Shown: positions 7,925 through 17,234, numbered from the stretch's first letter. The stretch: DNA of 64,000 nt from Neorhizobium sp. JUb45 (GCF_004343585.1 NZ_SLYW01000008.1:124001-188000); one strand, 5' to 3'. Numbers and translations: made by a program. The notes: generated by a model from the letters alone, not told the origin.

Positions 7925-9130
7925 TCAAACCCGTTCCAGTGCCACCGCGATACCCTGCCCGACACCGATGCACATGGTGGCAAGGGCATGGCGACCACCG
8001 CCAAGCGACAGTTCGAGTGCAGCCGTGCCGGCGATGCGGGCGCCTGACATGCCAAGCGGATGGCCGAGCGCGATGGCGCCGCCATTGATGTTGACGCGGA
8101 TGTCGTCGTCGGCAATTCCCAATTCGCGCAATGTCGCCAGACCCTGTGAGGCAAAAGCTTCGTTGAGTTCGATGACGTCGAATTGATCCTGTCTCATGCC
8201 GAGCATGGCCATCAGCTTCTGTGAAGCCGGGGCAGGGCCGATGCCCATGATACGCGGGGGAACACCTGCCGCCGCCCCTGCCATGACGCGGGCGATGGGG
8301 TTAAGACCATATTTCTTTGCCGCTGCTTCCGAGGCAATGATCAAGGCCGCTGCACCGTCGTTGACGCCGGAAGCATTGCCGGCCGTGACCGTTCCGCCTT
8401 CCTTCTTGAAGGGCGTGCCGAGTTTCGCCAGCGTTTCGATCGTGGTGGCGCGGGGATGCTCGTCCTTCGAGACCACGACGGGATCACCCTTGCGCTGTGG
8501 AATGGTGACGGGTGTGATCTCCTTTGCCAGCCGACCGTTTTCCTGAGCTGCCGCCGCCTTGTTCTGGGAGCGGACTGCAAAGGCATCCTGATCCTCGCGC
8601 GAGACGTGGTAGTCTTCGGCCACGGTTTCACCAGTTTCCGGCATGGAATCGACGCCATATTGCTTCTTCATCAGCGGATTGATGAAACGCCAGCCGATCG
8701 TCGTATCGTGGATTTCGGCATTTCGGGAAAAGGCCGTTTCGGCCTTCGGCATCACGAAAGGCGCGCGGCTCATGCTTTCCACCCCGCCGGCAATCATCAG
8801 TTCCGCTTCGCCGGCCTTGATGGCGCGGGCGGCGGTGATGACGGCATCCATGCCGGAACCGCACAGACGGTTCATCGTCGTACCGGTCACCGAAACCGGC
8901 AGACCCGCCAGCAGCAGCGACATGCGGGCGACATTGCGGTTGTCTTCTCCCGCCTGATTGGCGCAGCCATAAATGACATCGCCCACTGCTTCCCAGTCGA
9001 CGGCAGCATTACGCCCCATCAACGCCCTGAGCGGGATCGCGCCGAGATCGTCCGCCCGAACCGAGGATAATGCGCCAGCAAATCGGCCGATCGGGGTGCG
9101 GATGTAATCGCAGATGAATGCGTCAGTCAT
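7925..9130 (-). CDS. pcaF: 3-oxoadipyl-CoA thiolase
   Basis: 401-residue thiolase that cleaves 3-oxoadipyl-CoA to succinyl-CoA and acetyl-CoA, the last step of the beta-ketoadipate pathway. Visible motifs are NRLCGSGMDAV with the nucleophilic Cys near residue 90, NGGAIALGHPLGMSGAR with the catalytic His, and CIGVGQGIA with the second Cys. The start at 9130 has GGAGGAGGG just ahead and gives the family length of about 400; an in-frame ATG 15 bases upstream lacks such a site. It is the third gene of pcaI-pcaJ-pcaF, 57 bases after pcaJ. General acetyl-CoA acetyltransferases are close relatives, but the operon settles the assignment. Confidence 0.92.
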   Translation of the reverse strand: MTDAFICDYIRTPIGRFAGALSSVRADDLGAIPLRALMGRNAAVDWEAVGDVIYGCANQAGEDNRNVARMSLLLAGLPVSVTGTTMNRLCGSGMDAVITAARAIKAGEAELMIAGGVESMSRAPFVMPKAETAFSRNAEIHDTTIGWRFINPLMKKQYGVDSMPETGETVAEDYHVSREDQDAFAVRSQNKAAAAQENGRLAKEITPVTIPQRKGDPVVVSKDEHPRATTIETLAKLGTPFKKEGGTVTAGNASGVNDGAAALIIASEAAAKKYGLNPIARVMAGAAAGVPPRIMGIGPAPASQKLMAMLGMRQDQFDVIELNEAFASQGLATLRELGIADDDIRVNINGGAIALGHPLGMSGARIAGTAALELSLGGGRHALATMCIGVGQGIAVALERV

Positions 9131-9187
9131 AAAACCCTCCTCCACGCATCGGTGCGGTGTCGAAACGCGATGCGGAATGTCAAAAAC

Positions 9188-9889
9188 TCACAGAGCCGGG
9201 ACCACGAGATCGATGACCGATTGCTCGACATGAAGTCTGGCGCCGGTCATGGCCTGCAATTCCTCGATGGTCAGGCCGGGCAGTTTTTCGCGCAGAACGA
9301 AGCGGCCTTCGACGATATCGACCACGGCGTGGCTGGTGTAGATGCGGGTGATGCAGCCGACGCCGGTCAGCGGAAATGTGCATTTTTCAACGAGCTTGGG
9401 TTCGCCATTCTTTGTGACGTGCTCGGTGATGACAAAAACCTGCCTGGCGCCGTGGACGAGATCCATGGCGCCGCCGACCGCCGGAACGCCCCTCGAGCCG
9501 ACGCGCCAGTTGGCCAGGTCGCCATTTTCCGCCACCTGCAGCGCGCCGAGGATCGCCACGTCGAGATGGCCGCCGCGCACCATGGCAAAGCTGTCCGCGT
9601 GGTGGAAAAACGCGGCGCCGGGCTTCAGGGTGACGGCCTTCTTGCCGGCATTGATCAGGTCCCAGTCTTCCTCACCGGGTTTTGGCGCTTCGCCGAAATC
9701 CAGAATGCCGTTTTCGGTATGAAAGATCGCCTGCCGGCCCGGTGGCTGGTAACGCGCCACCATTTCGGGAAAGCCGATGCCGAGGTTCACATAGGCGCCG
9801 TCTCGAATATCCTGTGCGGCACGCCAGGCCATCTGGGCGCTCGAAAGTCGTGCATCGTCTGTGGCCACGCTTGATGTATCGGTGCTCAT
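9188..9889 (-). CDS. pcaJ: 3-oxoadipate CoA-transferase subunit B
   Basis: 233-residue beta subunit of succinyl-CoA:3-oxoadipate CoA-transferase, which activates 3-oxoadipate for thiolysis by PcaF. Visible are VNLGIGFPEMVARY near the N terminus and TENGILDFGEAP, where the Glu is the residue that forms the CoA thioester in this family. The start overlaps the pcaI stop as ATGA, so the two subunits are translationally coupled. The reading frame is open for 60 codons upstream within pcaI, but the overlap start is the natural one. Confidence 0.93.
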   Translation of the reverse strand: MSTDTSSVATDDARLSSAQMAWRAAQDIRDGAYVNLGIGFPEMVARYQPPGRQAIFHTENGILDFGEAPKPGEEDWDLINAGKKAVTLKPGAAFFHHADSFAMVRGGHLDVAILGALQVAENGDLANWRVGSRGVPAVGGAMDLVHGARQVFVITEHVTKNGEPKLVEKCTFPLTGVGCITRIYTSHAVVDIVEGRFVLREKLPGLTIEELQAMTGARLHVEQSVIDLVVPAL

Positions 9890-10608
9890 GCGTAAACGCC
9901 TCCCTCGTATTGCATACCGGCGCGGATCATCGCCTCTTCCTGCTGCGGGTTCGGCACCTCGACCAGTTGATCGACGAAAATTCCCGGCGTGACGATGTGT
10001 TCGGGATCTATGCCTCCGGCCTCCACAAGACTGGATACCTGCACGATGGTTCTGGCGGCTGCCATGCACATCAGCGGATTGAAGTTACGTGCGGCCTTGT
10101 TGTAGGTGAGGTTGCCGTGGGTATCGCCAATATGCGCCTTGATGATCGCAAAGTCGGCCTTCAGCCAGCGTTCCTGAACATAATGTCGGCCGTCGAATTC
10201 AGCGATCGGCTTGCCTTGCGCTAGTTCGGTGCCATAAGCGGTCGGCGTGTAGAAGGCTGGAATGCCAGCCCCACCGGCCCTGATCCGCTCGGCGAGCGTG
10301 CCTTGCGGCACCAGTTCCAGCTCGATCTCTCCCGCCAGATATTTTTCCGTAAAAGCGCGTGGATCTGACGATTTCGGAAATGAGCAGATCATCTTGTCGA
10401 CCATGCCGGCGTCGATCATCGCGGCGATGCCGATACGGCCATTGCCGGCATTGTTGTTGATGACCGTGAGATTTTTGGGCCGCTTGTCGATCAACGCATG
10501 AATGAGTTCGATTGGCGCACCGGAACCGCCAAATCCACCGATCATCACCACCGCGCCGTCACCAATGGCAGACACTGCCTGCGCGGCACTCGCCGACCTC
10601 TTGTCCAT
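9886..10608 (-). CDS. pcaI: 3-oxoadipate CoA-transferase subunit A
   Basis: 240-residue alpha subunit of the 3-oxoadipate CoA-transferase. The family glycine motif VVMIGGFGGSGAP lies near residues 20-32, with NNNAGNGRIG and the conserved ERWLKADFAIIKAH later. It is the first gene of the leftward pcaI-pcaJ-pcaF operon. A promoter with TTGTCG and TATCAA boxes 17 bases apart lies about 50 bases upstream, overlapping the region shared with pcaR. The upper-pathway genes (pcaGHCDB) are not in this window. Confidence 0.93.
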   Translation of the reverse strand: MDKRSASAAQAVSAIGDGAVVMIGGFGGSGAPIELIHALIDKRPKNLTVINNNAGNGRIGIAAMIDAGMVDKMICSFPKSSDPRAFTEKYLAGEIELELVPQGTLAERIRAGGAGIPAFYTPTAYGTELAQGKPIAEFDGRHYVQERWLKADFAIIKAHIGDTHGNLTYNKAARNFNPLMCMAAARTIVQVSSLVEAGGIDPEHIVTPGIFVDQLVEVPNPQQEEAMIRAGMQYEGGVYA

Positions 10609-10658
10609 GAAGCCTCCTCGACCTCTCTACACCGACATTCGTCAGCGCCTCCTCATGT

Positions 10659-10732
10659 TTGATAAAACTCACAAAAGCTTGCGACAATCCGTTTTGTGCG
10701 TTAATTGACATTTGTTTGTATATCGCACAAAA
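10659..10732. promoter_or_regulatory. pcaI promoter and candidate PcaR operator in the divergent gap
   Basis: On the minus strand, TTGTCG (10687-10682) and TATCAA (10664-10659) are 17 bases apart and point toward pcaI. Next to it lies a 9-bp inverted repeat, TTTTGTGCG at 10692-10700 and CGCACAAAA at 10724-10732. It spans the gap up to 3 bases before the pcaR start, a sensible place for IclR-family autoregulation and control of pcaI. Binding is inferred. Confidence 0.55.
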
Positions 10733-10735
10733 TGA

Positions 10736-11506
10736 ATGGGTGATGGCGCTGTGAAGGAAACGGATTTCGTCAACGGTTTTGCGAAGGGTTTGCGGGTGAT
10801 CGAAGCGTTCGGGGAAGGCGATCGACGTCTTTCAATCGCCGATGTCGCCAAGAAGACGGGACTTGACCGGGCCACCGTGCGGCGGTCTCTGCTGACATTG
10901 GCAGAGCTGCAATATGCGGATTACGACGGGAAATTCTTCACCCTGACGCCGCGCATCCTGCGTCTCGGCCACGCCTACCTTTCGGCAACCCCTTTGCCGG
11001 CATTGTTGCAGCCGCATCTCGACCTGCTCGCCGAAAAGACCGGCCAGAGTTCTTCTGCCTCCGTCCTCGACGGAACGCAGGTTCTCTACATCGCGCGTGC
11101 GTCGCAGCGTCGGGTGATGTCGATCAATCTCAACCCCGGCAGCCGTCTGCCTGCCTATTGTTCATCGATGGGCAGGATACTTCTGGCCGCACTGGGCGAT
11201 GATGGTGCTCGTGATGTGCTCGCAAGAACCGATCTGCATGCCAATACGGATCGCACGCTGACGGATATTGATGCGATCATCGCCGAGCTTGGTCGGGTGA
11301 GGCAGCTTGGTTACGCAATCATCGATCAAGAGCTTGAACTCGGCTTGAGATCCATTGCAGTGCCGCTGAAGAACCGACGTGGGGAAACGATTGCGGCGTT
11401 GAACGTGGGGGCGCCTGCCGCGCACATGTCGCTGACGCAATTGGTCGAGCATGTGCTGCCGTTGTTGAGGCAGGCAGCGGAAAACATCAGCCTGTCTCTT
11501 GGCTGA
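10736..11506 (+). CDS. pcaR: IclR-family regulator of the pca operon
   Basis: 256-residue regulator with an N-terminal winged helix (LSIADVAKKTGLDRATVRRS, about residues 33-52) and a C-terminal IclR effector domain containing SSASVLDGTQVLYIARA and YAIIDQELELGLRS. PcaR proteins sense 3-oxoadipate and activate pcaIJF. Divergent placement next to pcaI supports this. The start at 10736 has no clear ribosome site; a GTG at 10751 would remove five residues. A TTGACA lies at 10705-10710 but no good -10 box follows, so the pcaR promoter is uncertain. Confidence 0.88.
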   Translation: MGDGAVKETDFVNGFAKGLRVIEAFGEGDRRLSIADVAKKTGLDRATVRRSLLTLAELQYADYDGKFFTLTPRILRLGHAYLSATPLPALLQPHLDLLAEKTGQSSSASVLDGTQVLYIARASQRRVMSINLNPGSRLPAYCSSMGRILLAALGDDGARDVLARTDLHANTDRTLTDIDAIIAELGRVRQLGYAIIDQELELGLRSIAVPLKNRRGETIAALNVGAPAAHMSLTQLVEHVLPLLRQAAENISLSLG

Positions 11507-11582
11507 CGAGGCAGGGGAATACCGGGTAAGATCGACACGCAAAACCCCTCCCGCGTGGATCGAATTGTGCTAGACGGACTTC

Positions 11583-12251
11583 ATGACCGCGCTTTCAGAC
11601 GTCGCTCCGATTTATAACCCGCCGCTCGATCCCTACGTGTCGCTTCTCCACCGTGACGCGGATTTCCTTGTTTTCGACAAGCCGAGCGGCCTCTTGTCCG
11701 TGCCTGGTCGTCATCCTGCCCTGTCCGACAGTTTGCTGACGCGTGTGCAGAAAGACTATCCGCAGGCATTGATCATCCACCGGCTGGACAAGGATACATC
11801 CGGCGTGGTGCTGATGTCGCGCAACCGCAAGGCGCACGCCTTTGTTGCCGCCCAGTTCGAGGCGCGCACGACCAAAAAATCCTATGTAGCCGAGGTCTGG
11901 GGACGTGTGGCCGACGAGGAAGGAATGATCGACCTGCCCTTGGCGATCGATCCCGACAACAAGCCCAGGCATCGAGTCGATACGGAGCATGGCAAACCCG
12001 CACAGACGCGCTGGCAGGTGCTCGGATATGGCGAGAACACCACGCGGCTTCGCCTGTCTCCGCTGACGGGGCGCACACATCAGCTTCGTGTGCATATGAA
12101 GGCGCTGGGGCACGTGATCCTTGGTGACGAATTTTATGCGGATAGTGCGGCATTGGCTGCGGCTGACCGTCTGTTGCTGCACGCCGAGCATCTGGCCTTT
12201 CGTCATCCCGATGGTCAGGATGTCAGCTTCACCGCTCCCGTTCCCTTCTGA
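11583..12251 (+). CDS. rluA: RluA-family rRNA/tRNA pseudouridine synthase
   Basis: 222-residue pseudouridine synthase, the size of E. coli RluA, which modifies U746 of 23S rRNA and U32 of some tRNAs. The catalytic motif HRLDKDTSG contains the nucleophilic Asp 69. LTGRTHQLRVHMKALGHVILGD is split over the C-terminal part and is the family RNA/uridine-binding motif. There is no N-terminal S4 domain, consistent with RluA rather than RluC or RluD. The rsmJ gene follows 9 bases later, so the two rRNA modification genes probably share a transcript. Confidence 0.9.
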   Translation: MTALSDVAPIYNPPLDPYVSLLHRDADFLVFDKPSGLLSVPGRHPALSDSLLTRVQKDYPQALIIHRLDKDTSGVVLMSRNRKAHAFVAAQFEARTTKKSYVAEVWGRVADEEGMIDLPLAIDPDNKPRHRVDTEHGKPAQTRWQVLGYGENTTRLRLSPLTGRTHQLRVHMKALGHVILGDEFYADSAALAAADRLLLHAEHLAFRHPDGQDVSFTAPVPF

Positions 12252-12260
12252 GGCCGGACA

Positions 12261-12890
12261 ATGGCGCAAAAACTCGAACAATCATCGCTAATCGTCGATT
12301 TCGTCGGTGGTGCCGTTGGCCATCGTTTTCGTTCTGGCGAGGGGCGTGGGCAGCCTCTGGCAAAAGCCGCCGGCTTTTCCAGTGGGGTCACGCCCGAGGT
12401 CGTTGATGCGACGGCGGGGCTTGGACGCGATGCATTTTTTCTGGCTGCACTCGGCGCGCGCGTCACTCTGATCGAGCGTTCGCCGACGATGCATGCGCTG
12501 CTTGCCGAGGGGCTTGAGCGGGCCCATGCGGAAGGTGGGCGTTATGCTGAAACGGTTGATCGCATGACTCTCCTTCATGGCGATTCCTGCGTTCTGCTGA
12601 CACAGTTGAAGACGCAGGTCGTTCTGATCGATCCGATGCATCCGCCACGTGACAAGACATCACTGGTGAAAAAGGAGATGCGGCTGATCCGGGATATCGT
12701 CGGCACTGATCCGGATTCGGCGGAATTGATGCGCATCGCATTGGAAACCGCGCAAAACCGGGTCGTGCTGAAGTGGCCATTGCGTGCGGAGCCCATGCCG
12801 GGCGTGCGCAAGCCATCGCATCAGATCGTCGGCAAAAGCACCCGGTACGACGTATTCGTCAACGCCAAGATCGTGGTCCCGACATCATAG
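12261..12890 (+). CDS. rsmJ: 16S rRNA (guanine-N2) methyltransferase RsmJ
   Basis: 209-residue SAM-dependent methyltransferase. In E. coli RsmJ methylates G1516 of 16S rRNA. Visible are the SAM motif VDATAGLGRDAFFLA near residue 48, the acidic residue of LIERSPTM, and the catalytic DPMHPPRDKTSLVKKEMR, close to the family DPMFP motif. It is somewhat shorter than the 250-residue E. coli protein, missing mainly N-terminal residues. It is paired with rluA. Confidence 0.87.
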   Translation: MAQKLEQSSLIVDFVGGAVGHRFRSGEGRGQPLAKAAGFSSGVTPEVVDATAGLGRDAFFLAALGARVTLIERSPTMHALLAEGLERAHAEGGRYAETVDRMTLLHGDSCVLLTQLKTQVVLIDPMHPPRDKTSLVKKEMRLIRDIVGTDPDSAELMRIALETAQNRVVLKWPLRAEPMPGVRKPSHQIVGKSTRYDVFVNAKIVVPTS

Positions 12891-12953
12891 ATTCCGGCCT
12901 GCACGATCTCAAAATAGCATTTTGGGAAACGCGGAAACCGCATGTTCCTCCAA

Positions 12954-12989
12954 TAAAAAGAGGCAGCTGCGGGTGAACACAGCTGCCTC
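12954..12989 (-). terminator. Intrinsic terminator of the DASS transporter gene
   Basis: Perfect 10-bp stem GAGGCAGCTG / CAGCTGCCTC (12960-12969 with 12980-12989) and a 10-base loop. On the minus strand it is followed at once by a T run (complement of 12954-12959). It therefore ends leftward transcription from the gene at 13059-14564; it would also form in the rsmJ transcript, without a T run. Confidence 0.85.
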
Positions 12990-13058
12990 GTTTCATTGGA
13001 AATTTCCGGAACGCCGCTCCCTTGCCGCGATGACGGCCGCAGGAGGCGATTTTTGGTT

Positions 13059-14564
13059 TCACCAGTAACCCAGAACCTTCCACCAGATGCCGCCGACGGT
13101 GGCGAAGATGGCAAGGTTGATCACACACATGACAAAACCGATGCCCCACCATTTGCTCATGGTGACATATCCGCTGCCGAAAATGATCGGCGAGGTACCG
13201 GTGGCATAATGGGTGAGCGTCATCATGATGCCTGAGCCGGCCGCCATCATCAGGATGAAGATGCCTTGATATTCGGCGGGGATCAGCATGACGCCGACGG
13301 TCAGGAAGGCGAGCATCATGGCGCTGACATGGGCTGTGGTGCTGGCAAACATGTAATGTGAGAAGGTGAAGACCGCCACGAGCACCGCGGCCGTCAGCTG
13401 CCAGCTCAAGTCGGCAGCGGTAATCGCATCCTTCATGCCGTTCGAGAACCATCCGATCACGCCGAGCTTGTTGAGTTGGTCGGCCATCATCACCAGCGCG
13501 CCGAACCAGATGAGCGTGTCCCAGGCGCTTTTTTCACCGAGAATGTCGTTCCAGTCGAGCGTGCCGGTGATCAGCAGCGCGAAGAGGCCGATCAGGGCAA
13601 CCACGGTCGGATCAAGCATGAAAGCGGGACCAAACATCATTGCCGGCACGTTGGCCCATAACAGCAGCAACAGCGCAAAGGTGCCGATCATCACCCATTC
13701 CTTGCCCGACAGAGGTCCCATCTCGGTCAGTTCCTTGCGGGCGTAGACGATCGCGTCGGGTGTCTTCTTCATCTCCGGCGGCGACAGCGCGTATAGAATG
13801 AGCGGCATGACCAGAAGCGCGACGATGCCGGGTACGAACATGGCGAGCGCCCAGGTGACCCAGGTGAGATGGACAGTGCCGCCGGTGACCTTGGTGACAT
13901 ATTCCAGCACCAGCGGATTGGGTGCCGTTGCCGTGACGAACATCGCCGACGAGATCGGGTTGGCATGATAGTTCACCAGTGCCAGATAGGTGCCGACACG
14001 ACCTTGCGTTCCCTTGGCCGGATCCGAATCGAAGGCGTTGGCGATCGATTTCATGATCGGATGGATGATGCCTCCACCGCGTGCGGTATTGCTGGGAGTG
14101 AACGGTGCGAGGATCAGTTCGCAGATCACCAGTCCATACCCGATACCGAGCGTGCGCTTGCCGAGAAGGGCGATAAAATAAAGCCCGATCCGACGACCCA
14201 GCCCGGTTTTCTTCAGGCCGAGCGAGATCAGCACGGCAATAACGATCAGCCAGATCAGCGGATTGGCAAAGCTGCTGAGCGCATCGGCGACGGCGCCCTT
14301 CGAACTGGGCGAGGTGACCTGCGCCAGCGAGACGATGACGATCGCCATGATGGCCATGACGCCGATCGACATCACCTTCAGAATGATCGCCAGAATGGTG
14401 GTCAGGAAGATCGCCAGCATTACCCAGCCGTTTTCATCCAGGCCAGATGGGGCAGGAATGGCGAGAAGAGTAATCAGAAAGGCGGTGGTGACGATCGCGG
14501 GCAGGATCCGGAACGGCACCGCCTGTTTGAAATAGGTCAGAATTCCAGTCAATTTGGTGGGCAT
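13059..14564 (-). CDS. DASS-family anion:Na+ symporter (CitT-like di/tricarboxylate carrier)
   Basis: 501-residue inner-membrane protein with 11-12 hydrophobic helices throughout. The DASS substrate/Na+ signature SNTARGGGIIHPIMKSIANA is near residue 160, and the matching second-repeat motif TTAHVSAMMLAF lies in the C-terminal half, with SPIIFGSGYV near the end. Relatives carry citrate, tartrate, succinate or 2-oxoglutarate/malate; the substrate here cannot be read from sequence. The start at 14564 has AGAGGA ahead; an upstream in-frame ATG at 14615 lacks one. It is a single gene with its own terminator. I see no regulator beside it. Confidence 0.85.
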   Translation of the reverse strand: MPTKLTGILTYFKQAVPFRILPAIVTTAFLITLLAIPAPSGLDENGWVMLAIFLTTILAIILKVMSIGVMAIMAIVIVSLAQVTSPSSKGAVADALSSFANPLIWLIVIAVLISLGLKKTGLGRRIGLYFIALLGKRTLGIGYGLVICELILAPFTPSNTARGGGIIHPIMKSIANAFDSDPAKGTQGRVGTYLALVNYHANPISSAMFVTATAPNPLVLEYVTKVTGGTVHLTWVTWALAMFVPGIVALLVMPLILYALSPPEMKKTPDAIVYARKELTEMGPLSGKEWVMIGTFALLLLLWANVPAMMFGPAFMLDPTVVALIGLFALLITGTLDWNDILGEKSAWDTLIWFGALVMMADQLNKLGVIGWFSNGMKDAITAADLSWQLTAAVLVAVFTFSHYMFASTTAHVSAMMLAFLTVGVMLIPAEYQGIFILMMAAGSGIMMTLTHYATGTSPIIFGSGYVTMSKWWGIGFVMCVINLAIFATVGGIWWKVLGYW

Positions 14565-14698
14565 TGCAGTGTCCTCTGGACATTGCGGGGCAATCCCCGC
14601 CTCACGTCCTCCCACCGGACTGATCGCATTTTTCGTGCGATCTATTCTTGATGTTGATCAAGAGTGGCGTGCAATTGCGCCATTTGAGCATCAAAGGC

Positions 14699-15322
14699 TC
14701 AGTCCGTCAGGACGCAATCGGCCGTTCGGCCGTGTTCGCGGACAAGGGCACCATTCTTGAGATCGTTGCCTTCGGTTTTCGCGCGCGCCGCTTCCTGCGT
14801 GAAGCCGAGATCCAGCCATCGCTGCATCAGCCTTTTTTCCAGCAAAGCGACGGGTGGGGAGATCAGGATCGAATAGTCGAATTGCCCATCCAGTGCGGAC
14901 CACGGGGCTTGGTCCAGCAGCAGATAATTGCCTTCCACCAGCACGAAACGCGTCGATCTGGCAACGATGCGCGCCGCGGCGATGGCAATTTCACGCGACC
15001 GGTCAAACACCGGTACGAGCACTTCACCTTCGGCAGCTTTCACGGCACGGATAATATCAAGAAAGCCGCGGACATCGAATGTTTCAGGGGAACCCTTGCG
15101 CGGCAGAAGTCCCTTTTCACGCAGGATGCCGTCATCCATGTGAAAACCATCCATTGGCAGCACTTCGGCGGTCTCGCCATTTGCCTTCAATGCGGCCGAA
15201 AGAGAATCCGCCAGCGTCGATTTTCCGGCACCGGGCGGGCCGGCGATCGCCACGAGGAAGCGTTTTTTGTCGCCCGCACGGTCCATCAGTGTGCGGGCGA
15301 GATCGTCTGTCGTCGGTGTCAT
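14699..15322 (-). CDS. frcK: Nucleoside/sugar kinase-like protein of the fructose ABC operon
   Basis: 207-residue P-loop kinase of the uridine kinase/phosphoribulokinase-like group. The Walker A motif is GPPGAGKST at about residues 28-36, and MDGFHMDD and VEGNYLLLD are later family motifs. In rhizobia the same protein closes the frcBCAK operon for fructose uptake; its exact substrate is not settled there, although a role in phosphorylating incoming sugar or a pathway intermediate is proposed. The start overlaps the frcA stop as ATGA. Confidence 0.85.
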   Translation of the reverse strand: MTPTTDDLARTLMDRAGDKKRFLVAIAGPPGAGKSTLADSLSAALKANGETAEVLPMDGFHMDDGILREKGLLPRKGSPETFDVRGFLDIIRAVKAAEGEVLVPVFDRSREIAIAAARIVARSTRFVLVEGNYLLLDQAPWSALDGQFDYSILISPPVALLEKRLMQRWLDLGFTQEAARAKTEGNDLKNGALVREHGRTADCVLTD

Positions 15323-16107
15323 GCGGCAAGTGGCTCCGGTGCCTTGGCGCCGGTCATGAAAGCGACGGCGTCCGACATCGTATAGTCCTTCGGATTGATG
15401 ACGGTCAGTCGTTTGCCGAGCCGATGGATATGGATGCGGTCGGCGATTTCAAAAACATGCGGCATGTTGTGGGAAATCAGCACGATCGGAATGCCGCGCG
15501 AGCGCACGTCGAGGATGAGTTCCAGCACACGCCGGCTTTCCTTGACGCCGAGCGCCGCTGTCGGTTCGTCGAGAATGATGACCTTGGAACCGAAAGCAGC
15601 TGCGCGCGCCACCGCCACGCCCTGGCGCTGGCCACCCGACAGTGTTTCCACTGCCTGGTTGATGTTCTGAATGGTCATCAGTCCGAGTTCGGTGAGCTTT
15701 TCGCGAGCCATTCGTTCCATGGCGCCGTGATCGAGTTTGCGCAGTACCTTGCCCATGAAGCCCGGCTTGCGGATCTCGCGTCCCAGAAACATGTTATCGG
15801 CAATCGACAGTGCCGGTGACAGCGCAAGGTTCTGGTAGACGGTTTCGATGCCGGCCTTGCGGGCCTCTATCGGCGAGGCGAACTGTACGAGTTCTCCATC
15901 CATGCGGATCTCGCCCTCGTCAGGCCGGATGGCGCCGGAAATCGCCTTGATCAGCGATGATTTGCCGGCGCCGTTGTCACCGATCACGGCGAGGATTTCG
16001 CCCGGATAAAGGTCGAAATCGGCATTGTCGATGGCGGTGACGCGGCCGTAACGCTTGATCAGTCCGCGGCCGGTGAGGAAGGGTTTTCTTGTCTGTACCT
16101 CGGTCAT
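15319..16107 (-). CDS. frcA: Fructose/mannose/ribose ABC transporter ATP-binding protein
   Basis: 262-residue cytoplasmic ATPase of the CUT2 class with a single nucleotide-binding domain, half the size of RbsA-type dual ATPases, as is usual for FrcA. Walker A GDNGAGKSS is near residue 43, the signature is LSGGQRQGVAVARA, Walker B is VIILDEPTAAL, and LISHN is the H-loop. The start at 16107 shares one base with the frcC stop (TAATG). It works with permease FrcC and binding protein FrcB. Confidence 0.92.
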   Translation of the reverse strand: MTEVQTRKPFLTGRGLIKRYGRVTAIDNADFDLYPGEILAVIGDNGAGKSSLIKAISGAIRPDEGEIRMDGELVQFASPIEARKAGIETVYQNLALSPALSIADNMFLGREIRKPGFMGKVLRKLDHGAMERMAREKLTELGLMTIQNINQAVETLSGGQRQGVAVARAAAFGSKVIILDEPTAALGVKESRRVLELILDVRSRGIPIVLISHNMPHVFEIADRIHIHRLGKRLTVINPKDYTMSDAVAFMTGAKAPEPLAA

Positions 16108-17186
16108 TAGCGGGCGGCCTTTCTGATCCATTGGTCGGCTGCGACGGCGACGATGATGAGGACGCCGATCAGGAGATATGTCCATTGCACGTCGGTGCCG
16201 AGAAGGCGCAGACCCAGCGAAAAGACGCCGACGATCAGTGCGCCGAACATCATGCCGAGAATGGAACCGCGGCCACCGAACAGAGAGATGCCGCCGATCA
16301 CCACGGCGGTGATCGATTCGATATTGGCAAACTGGCCGGCGGTCGGCGAGACGGAGCCGATGCGGCCGATCAGCGCCCAGCCGGCAAGCGCACAGATGAC
16401 GCCGGAGATAACGTAGACGGAAATCAGCATGCGCGTCACGTTGACGCCGGAAAGATCGGCGGCTTCCGGATCATCGCCGACCGCGTAAAGATGGCGGCCC
16501 CAGGCGGTGTGGTTGAGCACATACCAGAGAACGGCGACGAGCAGGATCATGGCAATGACGCCATATGTGAACACTGCACCGCCGAGTTTAAAAGTTTCGC
16601 CGAAGAATTGCAGGATCGGCGCATTCGCCTCGATTTCCTGCGCGCGAATGGTTTCGTTGGCGGAATAGAGAAAATTGCTGGCAAGCACGATCTGCCACAT
16701 GCCGAGCGTCACGATGAAAGGCGGCAGTTTTACCTTGGCGATCAACACGCCATTGATGAAGCCGCAAAGCGCGCCGGTGATGAAGCCGCAGAGAACAGCG
16801 AGTTCCGGCGGCAGGCCGTAGCGAAACGTGAACTGGCCCATCACCACCGAAGACAGGACCATGATGGCGCCGACCGACAGGTCGATGCCGGCGGTCATGA
16901 TCACCAGCGACTGGGCGGCGCCGACAATGCCGGTGATCGCCACCTGCTGCAGGATCAGCGTCAGCGAGAAGGCGGAAAAGAATTTGCCGCCGAGCGTCAG
17001 TCCGAACACGAAGAGCGAAACCACCAGCACGATCAGCGATACGGCGGACGGGTTTGAATGCAGGAAATGGCGAAACTTGTGAAGGGCGGATGGTTTGTCG
17101 CTGTCGAAGGATGCCACATCCTTGGAACTGTCCTTCAGCACTTTTTCGTAGTCGTGATGCGGTGCGCTTGCCACTGGCTCGCTCAT
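16107..17186 (-). CDS. frcC: Fructose ABC transporter permease
   Basis: 359-residue membrane protein of the CUT2 (BPD_transp_2) permease family. About 50 cytoplasmic N-terminal residues precede some ten hydrophobic helices. The conserved loop AVGDDPEAADLSGVNVTRM contacts the ATPase, and SITAVVIGGISLFGGRGSI is a strong family signature near residue 285. It forms the channel for FrcB-delivered sugar. It lies 95 bases downstream of frcB behind a stem-loop. Confidence 0.92.
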   Translation of the reverse strand: MSEPVASAPHHDYEKVLKDSSKDVASFDSDKPSALHKFRHFLHSNPSAVSLIVLVVSLFVFGLTLGGKFFSAFSLTLILQQVAITGIVGAAQSLVIMTAGIDLSVGAIMVLSSVVMGQFTFRYGLPPELAVLCGFITGALCGFINGVLIAKVKLPPFIVTLGMWQIVLASNFLYSANETIRAQEIEANAPILQFFGETFKLGGAVFTYGVIAMILLVAVLWYVLNHTAWGRHLYAVGDDPEAADLSGVNVTRMLISVYVISGVICALAGWALIGRIGSVSPTAGQFANIESITAVVIGGISLFGGRGSILGMMFGALIVGVFSLGLRLLGTDVQWTYLLIGVLIIVAVAADQWIRKAAR

Positions 17187-17234
17187 GAAATCCTCCCGCT
17201 GTGTCGTGTGTCCGGTTCAGGCCGGTTTGCCGTG

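Noticed and set aside
10705..10735. TTGACA at 10705 as the pcaR -35 box
   Set aside because: No acceptable -10 box follows at 16-18 bases, and the implied start would lie past the start codon.
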